Positions 1 to 9,128 of a DNA stretch of 35,178 bases are shown one piece after another (the first letter of the stretch is position 1; every line of letters starts with the position of its first letter). Under the pieces are notes generated by a model. The model saw only the letters and a program-made list of their open reading frames with translations, was not told the DNA's origin and made no database searches. The position numbers and the translations under genes were made by a program. Origin of the DNA: Candidatus Omnitrophota bacterium (lineage in GTDB: Bacteria > Omnitrophota > Gorgyraeia > B26-G9); contig JACQZH010000006.1 of the NCBI GenBank assembly GCA_016213925.1, positions 1 through 35,178 on the forward strand, read 5' to 3'.

Positions 1-562
1 TAACATTTTTACCAATTTTTACTTTTTTAAGAATAAGTTTGCCTCTTTCTACGATATGGCCGATAATAATCGCTCCGCCGCCGACAACCGTGTTATCGCC
101 TATCTCAAGCAACGTAGCATCAAAAACAAATTTAGAATTAAACTGCACATTTTTACCGATTTTTGCGCCCAGCATGCGGAACAAAAGATTAGAAAACGGA
201 GTCAATAATATAAAATCAATAAAAGTATAGCTTATCATCAAATATAATGAACCGATAAAAGCCCATTTTAAAGCTTCCAGAGAAAATATAGAATAGCGGC
301 CTTCTTTTAATTTGATTCTTAAAACTGTTCTAAAAAATCCTACTAGAATAACCAGGGTCAGCCCAAAAAGAAAATAGCCAAAAGCAAGAGTTATTCCTAA
401 AATAATTAATCTCTGAATTGCCCCAAACCCCAAACTGATATCCCAAACCTTAAGCAGTAAAGCCAATCCGGGAACTATCGCAAGGCCAAAAAAAACCGAA
501 CCGATAAAATACATGCAAAGTGTAAATAAAAGCTGCGTTAATGTGATTAGGAATGATTTCAT
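1..562 (-). CDS. Left-handed beta-helix (hexapeptide repeat) acyltransferase-like membrane protein, C-terminus cut by window edge
   Basis: Own translation of minus strand from ATG at 562 (SD GAGGG): MKSFLITLTQLLFTLCMYFIGSVFFG...GAKIGKNVQFNSKFVFDATLLEIGDNTVVGGGAIIIGHIVERGKLILKKVKIGKNV; hexapeptide repeats; open to edge, so absent from ORF track. Confidence 0.8.
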   Translation of the reverse strand, partial: MKSFLITLTQLLFTLCMYFIGSVFFGLAIVPGLALLLKVWDISLGFGAIQRLIILGITLAFGYFLFGLTLVILVGFFRTVLRIKLKEGRYSIFSLEALKWAFIGSLYLMISYTFIDFILLTPFSNLLFRMLGAKIGKNVQFNSKFVFDATLLEIGDNTVVGGGAIIIGHIVERGKLILKKVKIGKNV

Positions 563-654
563 CAATCCCTCTACTTTGTTATAATCCCAAATTTGGAATA
601 GTTCAATTTAAAATCCCTGTTTAAGTAGCATAATATTAGTTTTTTCAGCTAAGT

Positions 655-1416
655 TTACAATGTCTCCTTAAACCATTTTCTGATTAAACCCAAAACTTCA
701 TCCTTATTTTTTGGCTGCATAAGATACTCCGCATGGAAACCATCTTTAATTATTGATAGCTTCTTAAAAGCTGTCGTTTTATCAAATAATTTTTTTGAAT
801 GCTGCGGCTTAATCACCCAATCTTTTTCTCCATGCAAATAAAATACCGGTACCTTTATTTTTTCAACAAGGTTTATCGGTTTATCTTTCTTTAGCCAAAA
901 CGGCCCTGCACGAACGCCCTTGCCGGTTCTTCCATCCCCAACAAGATTATAAAGAATATCAGTTTCAATATCCAATTCCCAAAAATGAAATTCTATGCCC
1001 TCGAATGAACCCGGAGCGCTGACGCAAATTAAACTATCCATAAGATCAGTCTTTGCCGCAACAACGATGCTTGTTGCCGCTCCCAAAGAAAACCCGATAA
1101 CTCCGATTTTCTCATATTGAGAACGAACATTTTTTAATACCGCTTTTAAATCAATATGCTCTTTTGTTGTCCAGTAAAAAAGCCCCTTGCTTTGCCCGTG
1201 CCCGCGAAAATCCATAATTAACACATCATAGTCATTTCCCATCTCCTGCCCTAAATCTTTTAACAATAGAGCCTCCTTGCTGTTAAAAAATCCGTGAGCA
1301 ATAATAACTAGCTTTTTATGCCCGTTTTTATATTGATCAAAATAAATTTTTTTCTTATCTTCCGTATAAACACTTCCTGTTTTCATGTTTTTCAATAATT
1401 TACATTGTGGTTTCAT
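655..1416 (-). CDS. Alpha/beta hydrolase
   Basis: Nucleophile elbow GFSLGAA, HGFFNSKE and late HGEKDWV motifs; SD AAGGAG upstream. Confidence 0.85.
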   Translation of the reverse strand: MKPQCKLLKNMKTGSVYTEDKKKIYFDQYKNGHKKLVIIAHGFFNSKEALLLKDLGQEMGNDYDVLIMDFRGHGQSKGLFYWTTKEHIDLKAVLKNVRSQYEKIGVIGFSLGAATSIVVAAKTDLMDSLICVSAPGSFEGIEFHFWELDIETDILYNLVGDGRTGKGVRAGPFWLKKDKPINLVEKIKVPVFYLHGEKDWVIKPQHSKKLFDKTTAFKKLSIIKDGFHAEYLMQPKNKDEVLGLIRKWFKETL

Positions 1417-1577
1417 TTTTTTTCTGGCTCCTTAAAACGCTTTTATTGCAACTCCGTCAGCCTGGTTAAGAATCCGGTCGTTTTGTGTTTTTCAGAAATG
1501 GATAATTTTTCGTCAATCAATTCATTAATTACTGCTTTTCAGGAAGGCCAGGCAGCATCCAATTTATATACTTTTTC

Positions 1578-2624
1578 TTAAGCAAACAATGTTTTATCCA
1601 AAGCCTTAAGATATGCCGCTTCTTTTGTGATTTTCCCTATCTGCACCATCTCGCGCAGATAGTTATCCATGCTAATCATCCCCTCTTTAGCATGAGTCGC
1701 AATTTCTTCTTTTAAAAGCTTTGTATCGCCGGCACGGATTATCGCCGGAAATGCTGTTGTGCTCACAAGCACTTCAAATGCCGCCCATCTGCGTGTTCCG
1801 TCAGCGCTCCTTATCAACTGCTGCGCAAGCACTGCCTGAAGCGTGTTCGCTAAAATTTCGCGGATCTGGTCTTTTTCCAGGCTGGAAAAGGTATCAATAA
1901 TACGGTCTATGGTTTTTGCTCCGGAATTTGTATGTAATGTCCCAAAAACAAGAATGCCCATTTCCGCGGCCCTTAAAGCAAGTTCTATGGTTTCACGGTC
2001 GCGCATCTCTCCGACAAGAATAATATTCGCGTCGCTTTTCAGCGCGCTGCGTAATCCTTGAGCGAAAGAAACCGTGTCCACTCCCACTTCCCGGTGCACA
2101 ACAATGCTCTTCTTATTCTGATGGGTGAATTCTATCGGCTCTTCGATCGTTATTATCTTTTTAACAAGCCTGCTATTGATATAATCAATCATCGCCGCAA
2201 GCGTGGAAGATTTTCCGCTACCGGTCGGCCCGGTAACCAGCACCAGGCCTGCTTGCAATTCGCACAAATTTTTAACTATGTCCGGAACTCCTAGTTCTTC
2301 AAATGTAATAATTTTTGAAGGGATAAGACGAAAAACCGCGCCAAAACCGTAAAAATTCCGCAAGTAATTCGCCCTAAAACGCGTACCGTCTTTAAGCGCG
2401 TACGCAAAATCTATATCTCCGTAAGCCTCAAATTTTTTCCACATATCTTCAGGCGCGATTTCTTTAAGAATCGGCTCCAATCTCTCCCTGGTTAAAACAG
2501 GGGATTCTGATAATTCCTCAAGCTCGCCGTTAATCCGCAATTTAGGTTTTTTCCCCTGCGCCAAATGCAGGTCCGAGCCTTTTTTTTCTATCAGTTTTAA
2601 AAATAATTCATCAATACGAGCCAT
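1578..2624 (-). CDS. pilT: Type IV pilus twitching motility ATPase PilT
   Basis: Walker A GPTGSGKSST, Asp box TIEEPIEF, Walker B ILVGEMRD, His box GTLHTNS. Confidence 0.9.
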   Translation of the reverse strand: MARIDELFLKLIEKKGSDLHLAQGKKPKLRINGELEELSESPVLTRERLEPILKEIAPEDMWKKFEAYGDIDFAYALKDGTRFRANYLRNFYGFGAVFRLIPSKIITFEELGVPDIVKNLCELQAGLVLVTGPTGSGKSSTLAAMIDYINSRLVKKIITIEEPIEFTHQNKKSIVVHREVGVDTVSFAQGLRSALKSDANIILVGEMRDRETIELALRAAEMGILVFGTLHTNSGAKTIDRIIDTFSSLEKDQIREILANTLQAVLAQQLIRSADGTRRWAAFEVLVSTTAFPAIIRAGDTKLLKEEIATHAKEGMISMDNYLREMVQIGKITKEAAYLKALDKTLFA

Positions 2625-2632
2625 ATCCGCCT

Positions 2633-3835
2633 CTAAGCAAAACGCATGTAGCCTAGTTTTTCAAAATCACGTTTATTAACACTGCGTTTATAAGCCTCTT
2701 CCCATGTAATAATCCCGCCCTTCAAAAGCTGCATTAGCGATTTGTCCATAGGAAGCATTCCTTCCGCTGCCCCGGTAGCAATAATACGCACCAACTGTTC
2801 GATATTTCCTTTGCGGATTAAATTAGACACCGCCGAATTAACAAGCAGCAGTTCATATGCCGGCACAACTCCGGTACCGTCTTTTTTTGGAACCAGCTGC
2901 TGGCAAATTATCCCTCTTAGCGACTCTGAAATCATGTTCTGGACCAATGACCGGTCAATTGAAGGAAAAGAATTGATAATCCTCAAAATTGTTTGCGCCG
3001 CATCATTGGTGTTTAAAGTCCCTAAAACCAAATGCCCGGTTTCCGCTGCCGTTGCCGCCAGCTGAATCGTTGAAGGATCCCTTAACTCGCTTATTATAAT
3101 AATATCCGGGTCCTGCCTGAGCGCCGAACGCAAAGCATTATCCCGGGAAAGCGTATGCAGTTTAATTTCCCTTTGTGTAATTTGCGCTTTTTGAGGAGTA
3201 AAAACATATTCTATCGGCTGTTCAATAGTAATCATATGCTCAGGCCGGCTCTGGTTTATCATCTCGCACAAAACAGAAAGAGTTGTAGTTTTTCCGCATC
3301 CGATCGGCCCGGTAACCAATATCATCCCTTGCGCCCACCTTGTTAATTCCCTGCACTGCTGGGGCATCCCTGATTCTTCAAAAGAATACAGCCGCATGGG
3401 AATTAAACGGATTGTAAAATCCCAACCCGGGCTTTTCTTTGTTATAGTAAACCGGAAACGCCCGGCCCCTTCAACTACATAAACCAACTCTATATCTCCA
3501 CAGCTATAAAACTCTTCGCGCTGCTGCTCGGTAAGGCCAGCATCGATTAATTTCTTCACCTGCTCCGCGCTAATCCATATTTTTGTCTGTTCGGTTAAAA
3601 CCCCGTTTTTCTTAAAAAAAATCGGGGTCCCAGCTGATAAATGAATATCCGTGGCCTGGTTTTTCCGGGCAAAAACAAGGATTTCCTCCAAGCTGCTTTC
3701 CACGGTGATTTTATCCGGAGAAACAATAGAGCATTCTCCCAATCCGGTCCTGCCCTGAAAATCAACCGGCAAATGCTCCGCGCTTAACTGGCTAAGAATA
3801 ATTTTTTTATCTGACATTTTTATTCCCAAACACAA
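2633..3835 (-). CDS. PilT/PilU-like ATPase paralogue; probable start at internal Met MSDKK
   Basis: Walker A GPIGCGKTTT, IIIISELRD, GTLNTNDA; adjacent to pilT and co-directional. Confidence 0.85.
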   Translation of the reverse strand: MCLGIKMSDKKIILSQLSAEHLPVDFQGRTGLGECSIVSPDKITVESSLEEILVFARKNQATDIHLSAGTPIFFKKNGVLTEQTKIWISAEQVKKLIDAGLTEQQREEFYSCGDIELVYVVEGAGRFRFTITKKSPGWDFTIRLIPMRLYSFEESGMPQQCRELTRWAQGMILVTGPIGCGKTTTLSVLCEMINQSRPEHMITIEQPIEYVFTPQKAQITQREIKLHTLSRDNALRSALRQDPDIIIISELRDPSTIQLAATAAETGHLVLGTLNTNDAAQTILRIINSFPSIDRSLVQNMISESLRGIICQQLVPKKDGTGVVPAYELLLVNSAVSNLIRKGNIEQLVRIIATGAAEGMLPMDKSLMQLLKGGIITWEEAYKRSVNKRDFEKLGYMRFA

Positions 3836-3966
3836 AATTTTAATTGAAAATATAGTATTTTATTTTAGCATAAGCAACATATCGTTTTCATCATTATATA
3901 TTTAAAATACCGCTTAAGCAAATATTTTAAAACTAAGAATAGAATCTTTTCCCCTTTAAAAAAAGT

Positions 3967-3994
3967 TTGCAAAGCCAGCTCTTATTTATATAAT
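3967..3994 (+). promoter_or_regulatory. Putative sigma70-type promoter for the GNAT gene
   Basis: TTGCAA (3967-3972), 16 nt spacer, TATAAT (3989-3994), then 7 nt to ATG at 4002. Confidence 0.55.
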
Positions 3995-4001
3995 AACTTA
4001 T

Positions 4002-4559
4002 ATGCGCTTTTATAATTCTAAAACACCTCTGCTTAAACTTAAAATCAGGGTTGCCAAAAAAAAAGATACCGGGCTTTTGGCTGCTTTAGGCAGGAAAACA
4101 TTCTATCAGACATACGCAAAGTCCCATTCAAAAAAAGATATGTCCTGTTACCTTAAAGAAAACTTTAGCAAAAAACATATCCTTACTTGCCTGCAAAACA
4201 AAAACAACCTATTCCTAATCGCGTTTATCAATGATATCCCCTTGGGCTACGCGAAACTTTCCGCAGAGAAAAAGTGCCCGGCGCTCAAAAAAGCAAACGC
4301 AATCGAATTAGAGAGAATTTACGTGTTAAAAAACGCAACTGGAAAAAAAACTGGGACCGCTTTAATGAAAAAAGCTATTAAAATCGCTTGTAAAAAAAAA
4401 TGCGCGGTAATTTGGCTATCCGTATGGGAGCATAATCCAAAAGCAATCTCCTTCTACCGGAAATTCGGATTTAGACAATTTGCCGTAACCGGCTTTATGC
4501 TAGGCCGGATAAAACGAAAAAATTTTTTAATGAAAAAGAACCTGGCCGCATTATCATAA
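4002..4559 (+). CDS. GNAT family N-acetyltransferase
   Basis: ELERIYVLKNATGKKTGTALMKKAI and VWEHNPKAISFYRKFGF motifs. Confidence 0.88.
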   Translation: MRFYNSKTPLLKLKIRVAKKKDTGLLAALGRKTFYQTYAKSHSKKDMSCYLKENFSKKHILTCLQNKNNLFLIAFINDIPLGYAKLSAEKKCPALKKANAIELERIYVLKNATGKKTGTALMKKAIKIACKKKCAVIWLSVWEHNPKAISFYRKFGFRQFAVTGFMLGRIKRKNFLMKKNLAALS

Positions 4560-4569
4560 CCAGGTTCTT
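4536..4569 (+). terminator. Hairpin overlapping GNAT stop codon, possible weak terminator
   Basis: AAGAACCTGG / CCAGGTTCTT perfect 10-bp stem; only a short T-rich tail. Confidence 0.4.
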
Positions 4570-4607
4570 AATATTACATCAAACCGCGCCGCTTAAGAAA
4601 ATTTCTA

Positions 4608-4967
4608 TTACATACCCAATGACCGCTGAATAACGCTCTTTATTGCCCTAATATCAAAAGGTTTTGAGATAAAATCAGAAGCTCCCATATCCAAAGAAGA
4701 TTGCACAGTATCATGATCTCCATACGCGCTAATCATTATTACCGGAATTTCTTTATTTTGCTCATCCGCTTTTATGATCTTTAACACTTCTAAACCATCC
4801 ATGTCCGGCATTTTAATATCAAGCAATACGATAGCAATGCCTCCGTCGCTGATATTTTTCAGGCCTTCTTTACCGCTTGAAGCATAAATAACTTCAAACT
4901 CCGGGAAAGCCTGTTTAATAATATCCCTCAAAAAAGCTTTATCATCTATAACTAATAATTTTTCCAC
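4608..4967 (-). CDS. Stand-alone response regulator receiver domain
   Basis: LLVIDDKAFLRD, IVLLDIKMPDMDG, MISAYG, KPFD; GTG start. Confidence 0.9.
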   Translation of the reverse strand: MEKLLVIDDKAFLRDIIKQAFPEFEVIYASSGKEGLKNISDGGIAIVLLDIKMPDMDGLEVLKIIKADEQNKEIPVIMISAYGDHDTVQSSLDMGASDFISKPFDIRAIKSVIQRSLGM

Positions 4968-5045
4968 AGCCTTTAAGCCTCCAATTTAGTTAAAATCATT
5001 TCCAGCGCAAAATACTAGGTGTTCCCTTCGATAATTCCCTTTTCA

Positions 5046-6527
5046 TTAAAATCCAATATTTAACTGCGCTGTAAGCCGTGTTTCCTCGGGGATATCATTG
5101 CCGTCAAAATCACTGCTGTCCGCGGACATAGCTGCGGCTAATTCAAAGCGGACTAAAGGTAAATCCAACCCCAAGCCAGCCGTATAAACCCAGCCGATAT
5201 CGCTTTCATCTAAGTTTTTATATGTTCCGCCTCTTAAGGCTATTATCCTCATTATTTTCCATTCCAAGCCTGCGGCGAAATTCTGCGTATCATATCCTGG
5301 CAAAGCAGTTTCGCTTTTAGTCAAAGCATAGTCTGTTTCCAGGGTCAAGCCGTTCCAAGGCATATACGCGATACCTGCCGTAACCTGCGGGTCTATGGAC
5401 ACATCGCTAAACCTTGTTCCGCTGACTGTCGGCCCGTCAAATTCAGGAGAGTTTAAGTTGCGTCCGACAAGCCCGAGGCTGAATTTACCGTACTTAGCCA
5501 TAATCCCCAAGTCAATACCGAAAGTCGTGGTTTCTTTATAACTCTCATCCGCTTCTTTAAGCACATCTCCGGAATCCTTCTGAAAAACCACCAATTTTGT
5601 TCCGTATACTCTTCCCATCATCATCTTAATATTACCGCCTATGGAAATATTGTCATTCAATGCCCTGCCGTAAGAAAGCGGTATTTCACTTACGCCAAAT
5701 CCTTCTAACGTAGCGCTGGTTGTGTTATTTTCAATAGCGCCGGCACTTGAAGCAGTTGCCGTAGCTACATTAGCCAATAAATCCACTGCCTGCTGCAATT
5801 CAGGAGTTCCCGCGCCGCTAATCCCTGCCTGCCGGGCAGCGTAATCCATCTGCTGAATAGCTGCCGCGCTAAACCCAGCCGTTGATAATTGCGCTTGCTG
5901 CGCAGCTGAAAAAAGTGAAGTTGCTCCGTCATCTCCGGTTAATACTACGGATGTAATATCCGAGTTCAAAGCCGCCATGCTTCCGACATTAATCCCCAGG
6001 TTCGTAGTATCAAGGCTGGAAACCCTGGCGCTTGCCTGAAACATGCCGCGTAAACCCAAAGCAAAATTCTTAATCCGCAAAGATGTACCGGCATTAGCGT
6101 CTAAGGTAATCGCGTTGCCTGAATCATCAAGGCGGCTGATAAATTCCGCTGCCTTGGTAAGATTTTTCAGGTCAGCTTCATTTTGTATGTTATTAGTTCC
6201 TAATTCGTTAATATTTATTTCCGACAGATCATCCAGCAATTCCCCCAAATTTTCATGAATCCGGTACCCCAGGCCAAGATCAGCCTCCAAAGAAAATTTT
6301 CCCGGCCTCTCTATAAAATCATTTGATTGCGCCATAAAACCAAAAGCGGCGGGGTTATAATATTGAGCGGTATTATCATTAACACACGCCACATTCGCGC
6401 CGGCCATACCCATTGCCCGGGCACCAACCATAAAATTATCCAAGGCCCAAGCATTTACCGCGATAAACAAAGATATTGCGAAAACCGCAAAAACCAAAAG
6501 ACTACGCATAATACTGCTTTTTCTCAT
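5046..6527 (-). CDS. TraF-like (PF13729-type) outer-membrane beta-barrel protein
   Basis: Signal peptide, FMVGARAMGMAGANVACVNDNTAQYYNPAAFGF, repeating beta-strand pattern, terminal aromatic NIGF; SD AGGAGG. Confidence 0.75.
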   Translation of the reverse strand: MRKSSIMRSLLVFAVFAISLFIAVNAWALDNFMVGARAMGMAGANVACVNDNTAQYYNPAAFGFMAQSNDFIERPGKFSLEADLGLGYRIHENLGELLDDLSEININELGTNNIQNEADLKNLTKAAEFISRLDDSGNAITLDANAGTSLRIKNFALGLRGMFQASARVSSLDTTNLGINVGSMAALNSDITSVVLTGDDGATSLFSAAQQAQLSTAGFSAAAIQQMDYAARQAGISGAGTPELQQAVDLLANVATATASSAGAIENNTTSATLEGFGVSEIPLSYGRALNDNISIGGNIKMMMGRVYGTKLVVFQKDSGDVLKEADESYKETTTFGIDLGIMAKYGKFSLGLVGRNLNSPEFDGPTVSGTRFSDVSIDPQVTAGIAYMPWNGLTLETDYALTKSETALPGYDTQNFAAGLEWKIMRIIALRGGTYKNLDESDIGWVYTAGLGLDLPLVRFELAAAMSADSSDFDGNDIPEETRLTAQLNIGF

Positions 6528-6598
6528 ACTCTCCTCCTCTTTTGCGAGTTAATTATTTCCTTAATTATAAACAACCTTACCTCAAAGATTATTTTTTG

Positions 6599-6627
6599 AT
6601 TATAACGCAGATAGTTTTAATAAACAA
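6599..6627 (-). promoter_or_regulatory. Putative sigma70 promoter for TraF-like gene
   Basis: Minus strand TTGTTT - 17 nt - TATAAT. Confidence 0.5.
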
Positions 6628-6676
6628 TAATATTTTTATTTTATTAGGCTTTACTAGAAATTGCCTTTTTCATTAT

Positions 6677-7474
6677 TTATTCCCAAATTTTGAAATTCGG
6701 ATAAACATAAGGATCTTCAAGCATATCAATCGGTTTAATGCTATCAATTTTAATCAGCGGCACGGTAATTTTCTGGTTCTTATCCCATTGGTCATGATAT
6801 ACAGCCTTATCTATGATTCCAATAGCCTCAACCCATAATTCCTCTTTTAAGGTTTGCGCCTTGTCCCATTGGGCCATAAGCCCTATACCCTGCGTATCCG
6901 CGGCGCAGCATATCATCAACAGCCTGGTAACAGTAAACTGATCCTGGCTAAAATCATTATTGCGGCTTACAAAACCGCAGATAATAATCCGCTTGCCCAG
7001 ATATTTATCCAGATTCTCGTTCATATCATATATAAAGGGGTCAAAATTGTCCTTATTAAAACTAATTGCTTTGGCTTTATATAATTCCTCTTTTTTTATT
7101 GCCGCGCTAATGCTTCCAGAGGAATCCAGCTTAGTATCAATGCTTCTGGATATGCTTATCCCTTTTTTCTTTATCATATCCATCGGCATCTGATTAGGAT
7201 TCACGCTATAAGCCAAAATCAGGGGGATAAAAAACAACAAATACCCCTTACGAAATTTTTCTGGCGCGTGTTTCTTAAGAATCCGGCGCAGCTGCAGAAT
7301 AGTAAAAATAACTAGCACAGCACCGAGCAAAATACTATATTTCACCATCCGCGGATGAACATAAAGCATAATCCTGTTTTGCGACAGAAGATAAAAAATA
7401 TACACACAAAACCCCAGCAAGATGATAAACCAGAGAACCTCATTAACATTTAACTTCTTCATAAACGCCTTCAT
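6677..7474 (-). CDS. TIGR03943/DUF1980 (YcgQ-like) membrane protein
   Basis: N-terminal TM segments, IIICGFVSRN, LLMICCAADTQGIGL; next to permease. Confidence 0.75.
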   Translation of the reverse strand: MKAFMKKLNVNEVLWFIILLGFCVYIFYLLSQNRIMLYVHPRMVKYSILLGAVLVIFTILQLRRILKKHAPEKFRKGYLLFFIPLILAYSVNPNQMPMDMIKKKGISISRSIDTKLDSSGSISAAIKKEELYKAKAISFNKDNFDPFIYDMNENLDKYLGKRIIICGFVSRNNDFSQDQFTVTRLLMICCAADTQGIGLMAQWDKAQTLKEELWVEAIGIIDKAVYHDQWDKNQKITVPLIKIDSIKPIDMLEDPYVYPNFKIWE

Positions 7475-8362
7475 CCTTTAAAAACTCCAAGCCATATATG
7501 CACAGATATTGCCGCGGCAAAACCAGTTAAAGTGATCAAGCTTACCAGCTTAAAAATGAATTTCGGCCGAAAAGCTCCGCTAAGCATCAGCAAATTCTTA
7601 ATATCAATCATCGGCCCATATACCAAAAACGCGACAATTGAACTGACGGTAAACTGCCCTAAGAATGTGCGCGCTATAAAAGCGTCCGCTTCCGAGCATA
7701 AAGACAATACGAAAGCCAAAAGCATCATCACAGCAACAGAAGAAAATTCTCCCTGGCCTATGCTGATCAGGCGCGCCCGCGGAATAAAAACCTGCATAAA
7801 TGAAGAAAGCAACGCGCCAAGGATCAAAAACCTGCCTACATCATAAAATTCCCTGCTCGTATGCTCAATAACAGCCAGTATTTTAACCGCGATTTTTTGT
7901 TCAGCCGGATTATGCCGGCTGCATTTTTTGCCTGGATCTGTTCTATCCTCATCCTCTTGAGTGCCTGTTTTCCATCATCCGCATTTCGCGTGTTCTTCTT
8001 CATTGCACGATCAATGCTTTATCAGCAAAAGCATAATATGTGGATAAAAGCACTATCGGGTTTACTATCGGAACAGCGCACATAAATGTTACGGCAATAT
8101 AAAAGGGCAGGCCTTTTCTTATTAAACGCCGCATCACAGGGATAATCGCGCATTCACATACCGGAAAAATAATCCCCATCAAAGAAGCGGCAAATAAACC
8201 GAGAAATTTATTTTTCGGAATAAAGCGCGCGATTACTCTTTCATGCACGAACAAATGCAGCATGCTGGATATAAATGCGCCAAGGATGACAAAAGGGAAT
8301 GCTTCCAGCAGAATACTCAAAAGTATTATCGTAAACTCTTCAATAAGCGCATTATTTAACAC
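7471..8362 (-). pseudogene. YraQ/YcgR-type (DUF318) permease, interrupted between its N- and C-terminal halves
   Basis: N half 8000-8362 (VCECAIIPVMRRLIRKGLP...VPIVNPIVLLSTYYAF) and C half 7471-7827 (ILGALLSSFMQ...LCSEADAFIA...FLVYGPMIDIKNLLML); recognisable C-half sequence continues upstream of 7827 in frame, but that frame has a TGA and is +1 to the N half. Confidence 0.7.
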
Positions 8363-8473
8363 AAAAAGACCTCTTTTTTGAACAATAAAGAGTTATGAAG
8401 ATTTTTAAAGATACTCCAACTTAGTTGTTCTGTATTTTTAACAAAACCACCGAATTTCTACGAAAGCTTTGAA

Positions 8474-8887
8474 TCAGGTTGAGAGCGCCTGAACAGCCCT
8501 GTTATTATCCGAAGTTGCAAGCACAAGCTTTGCCGGGCATCCGGAAGGGCAGGCTGTGCCATATATATAGGTAATATTTATACCGCTTTGCGCAAGGCGT
8601 TCAGAAATATTTTTTAACGCTCCGGGACTGTTTTCCAACTCAACGATTATAACATCATCCTCTCTGATAACATTATATCCGTGGCAAGCCAGCTCGCCGA
8701 TGGCCGCGATATTATCGTTGGTTACGAACATAAGTTCCGCTTCGTCGCCTATATTTCTCGCGTATCCGGCAACCGCTTCGACATTTATCCCATGGTTAAC
8801 CAAAAAAGACGTTATTCTTGCCAAAGCACCGACATCATTAACCACCGCAACAGCAACCTGTTTAGTCACAATTAAGCGTTTAATCAC
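8474..8887 (-). CDS. Tandem ACT domain amino-acid-binding protein
   Basis: DVGALARITSFLVNHGINVEAVAGYA and NSPGALKNISERLAQSGINITYIYG. Confidence 0.88.
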   Translation of the reverse strand: MIKRLIVTKQVAVAVVNDVGALARITSFLVNHGINVEAVAGYARNIGDEAELMFVTNDNIAAIGELACHGYNVIREDDVIIVELENSPGALKNISERLAQSGINITYIYGTACPSGCPAKLVLATSDNNRAVQALST

Positions 8888-9042
8888 TCATTCCCTCCTT
8901 GTTTTATTTGCGCTAATTCGCAGACGCAGCACTTAAGCAGCAGGACGATTTCAAGCCGCGAATGTATAAATTATACCCTTTTAAAATAAAAAAATCCAAA
9001 GAAAAATATCCCATGATCTGCAGTTATAGTTATAGTTATAGT

Positions 9043-9071
9043 TTGACTTGCAGCCTACTTTGATTTATATT
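9043..9071 (+). promoter_or_regulatory. Sigma70-type promoter for GGDEF gene
   Basis: TTGACT - 17 nt - TATATT; TSS expected near 9078. Confidence 0.65.
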
Positions 9072-9128
9072 ATTAGTAATACACTTTTTATTTTGTCTTA
9101 ATATCTTCAATCATGAAAGGATATACCC

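Noticed and set aside
1843-3346. Plus-strand ORFs antisense to the pilT genes
   Set aside because: Shadow ORFs with low-complexity sequence opposite strongly supported genes; the same applies to most other plus-strand ORFs in the track
5046-6527. TraF-like protein as evidence of a conjugative element
   Set aside because: No other transfer genes in the window; this family is also widespread as chromosomal outer-membrane proteins
7975-7977. In-frame TGA in the permease linker as selenocysteine
   Set aside because: No convincing SECIS-like hairpin directly downstream, and a separate +1 frame change is also needed
8361-8380. AAAAAG-AGGT-CTTTTT hairpin around the permease SD as a riboswitch-like element
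   Set aside because: Only six A/T-rich pairs; too weak to support without conservation data
9022-9043. Short AGTTAT repeats as a CRISPR-like array
   Set aside because: 6-bp units without spacers; a simple tandem repeat
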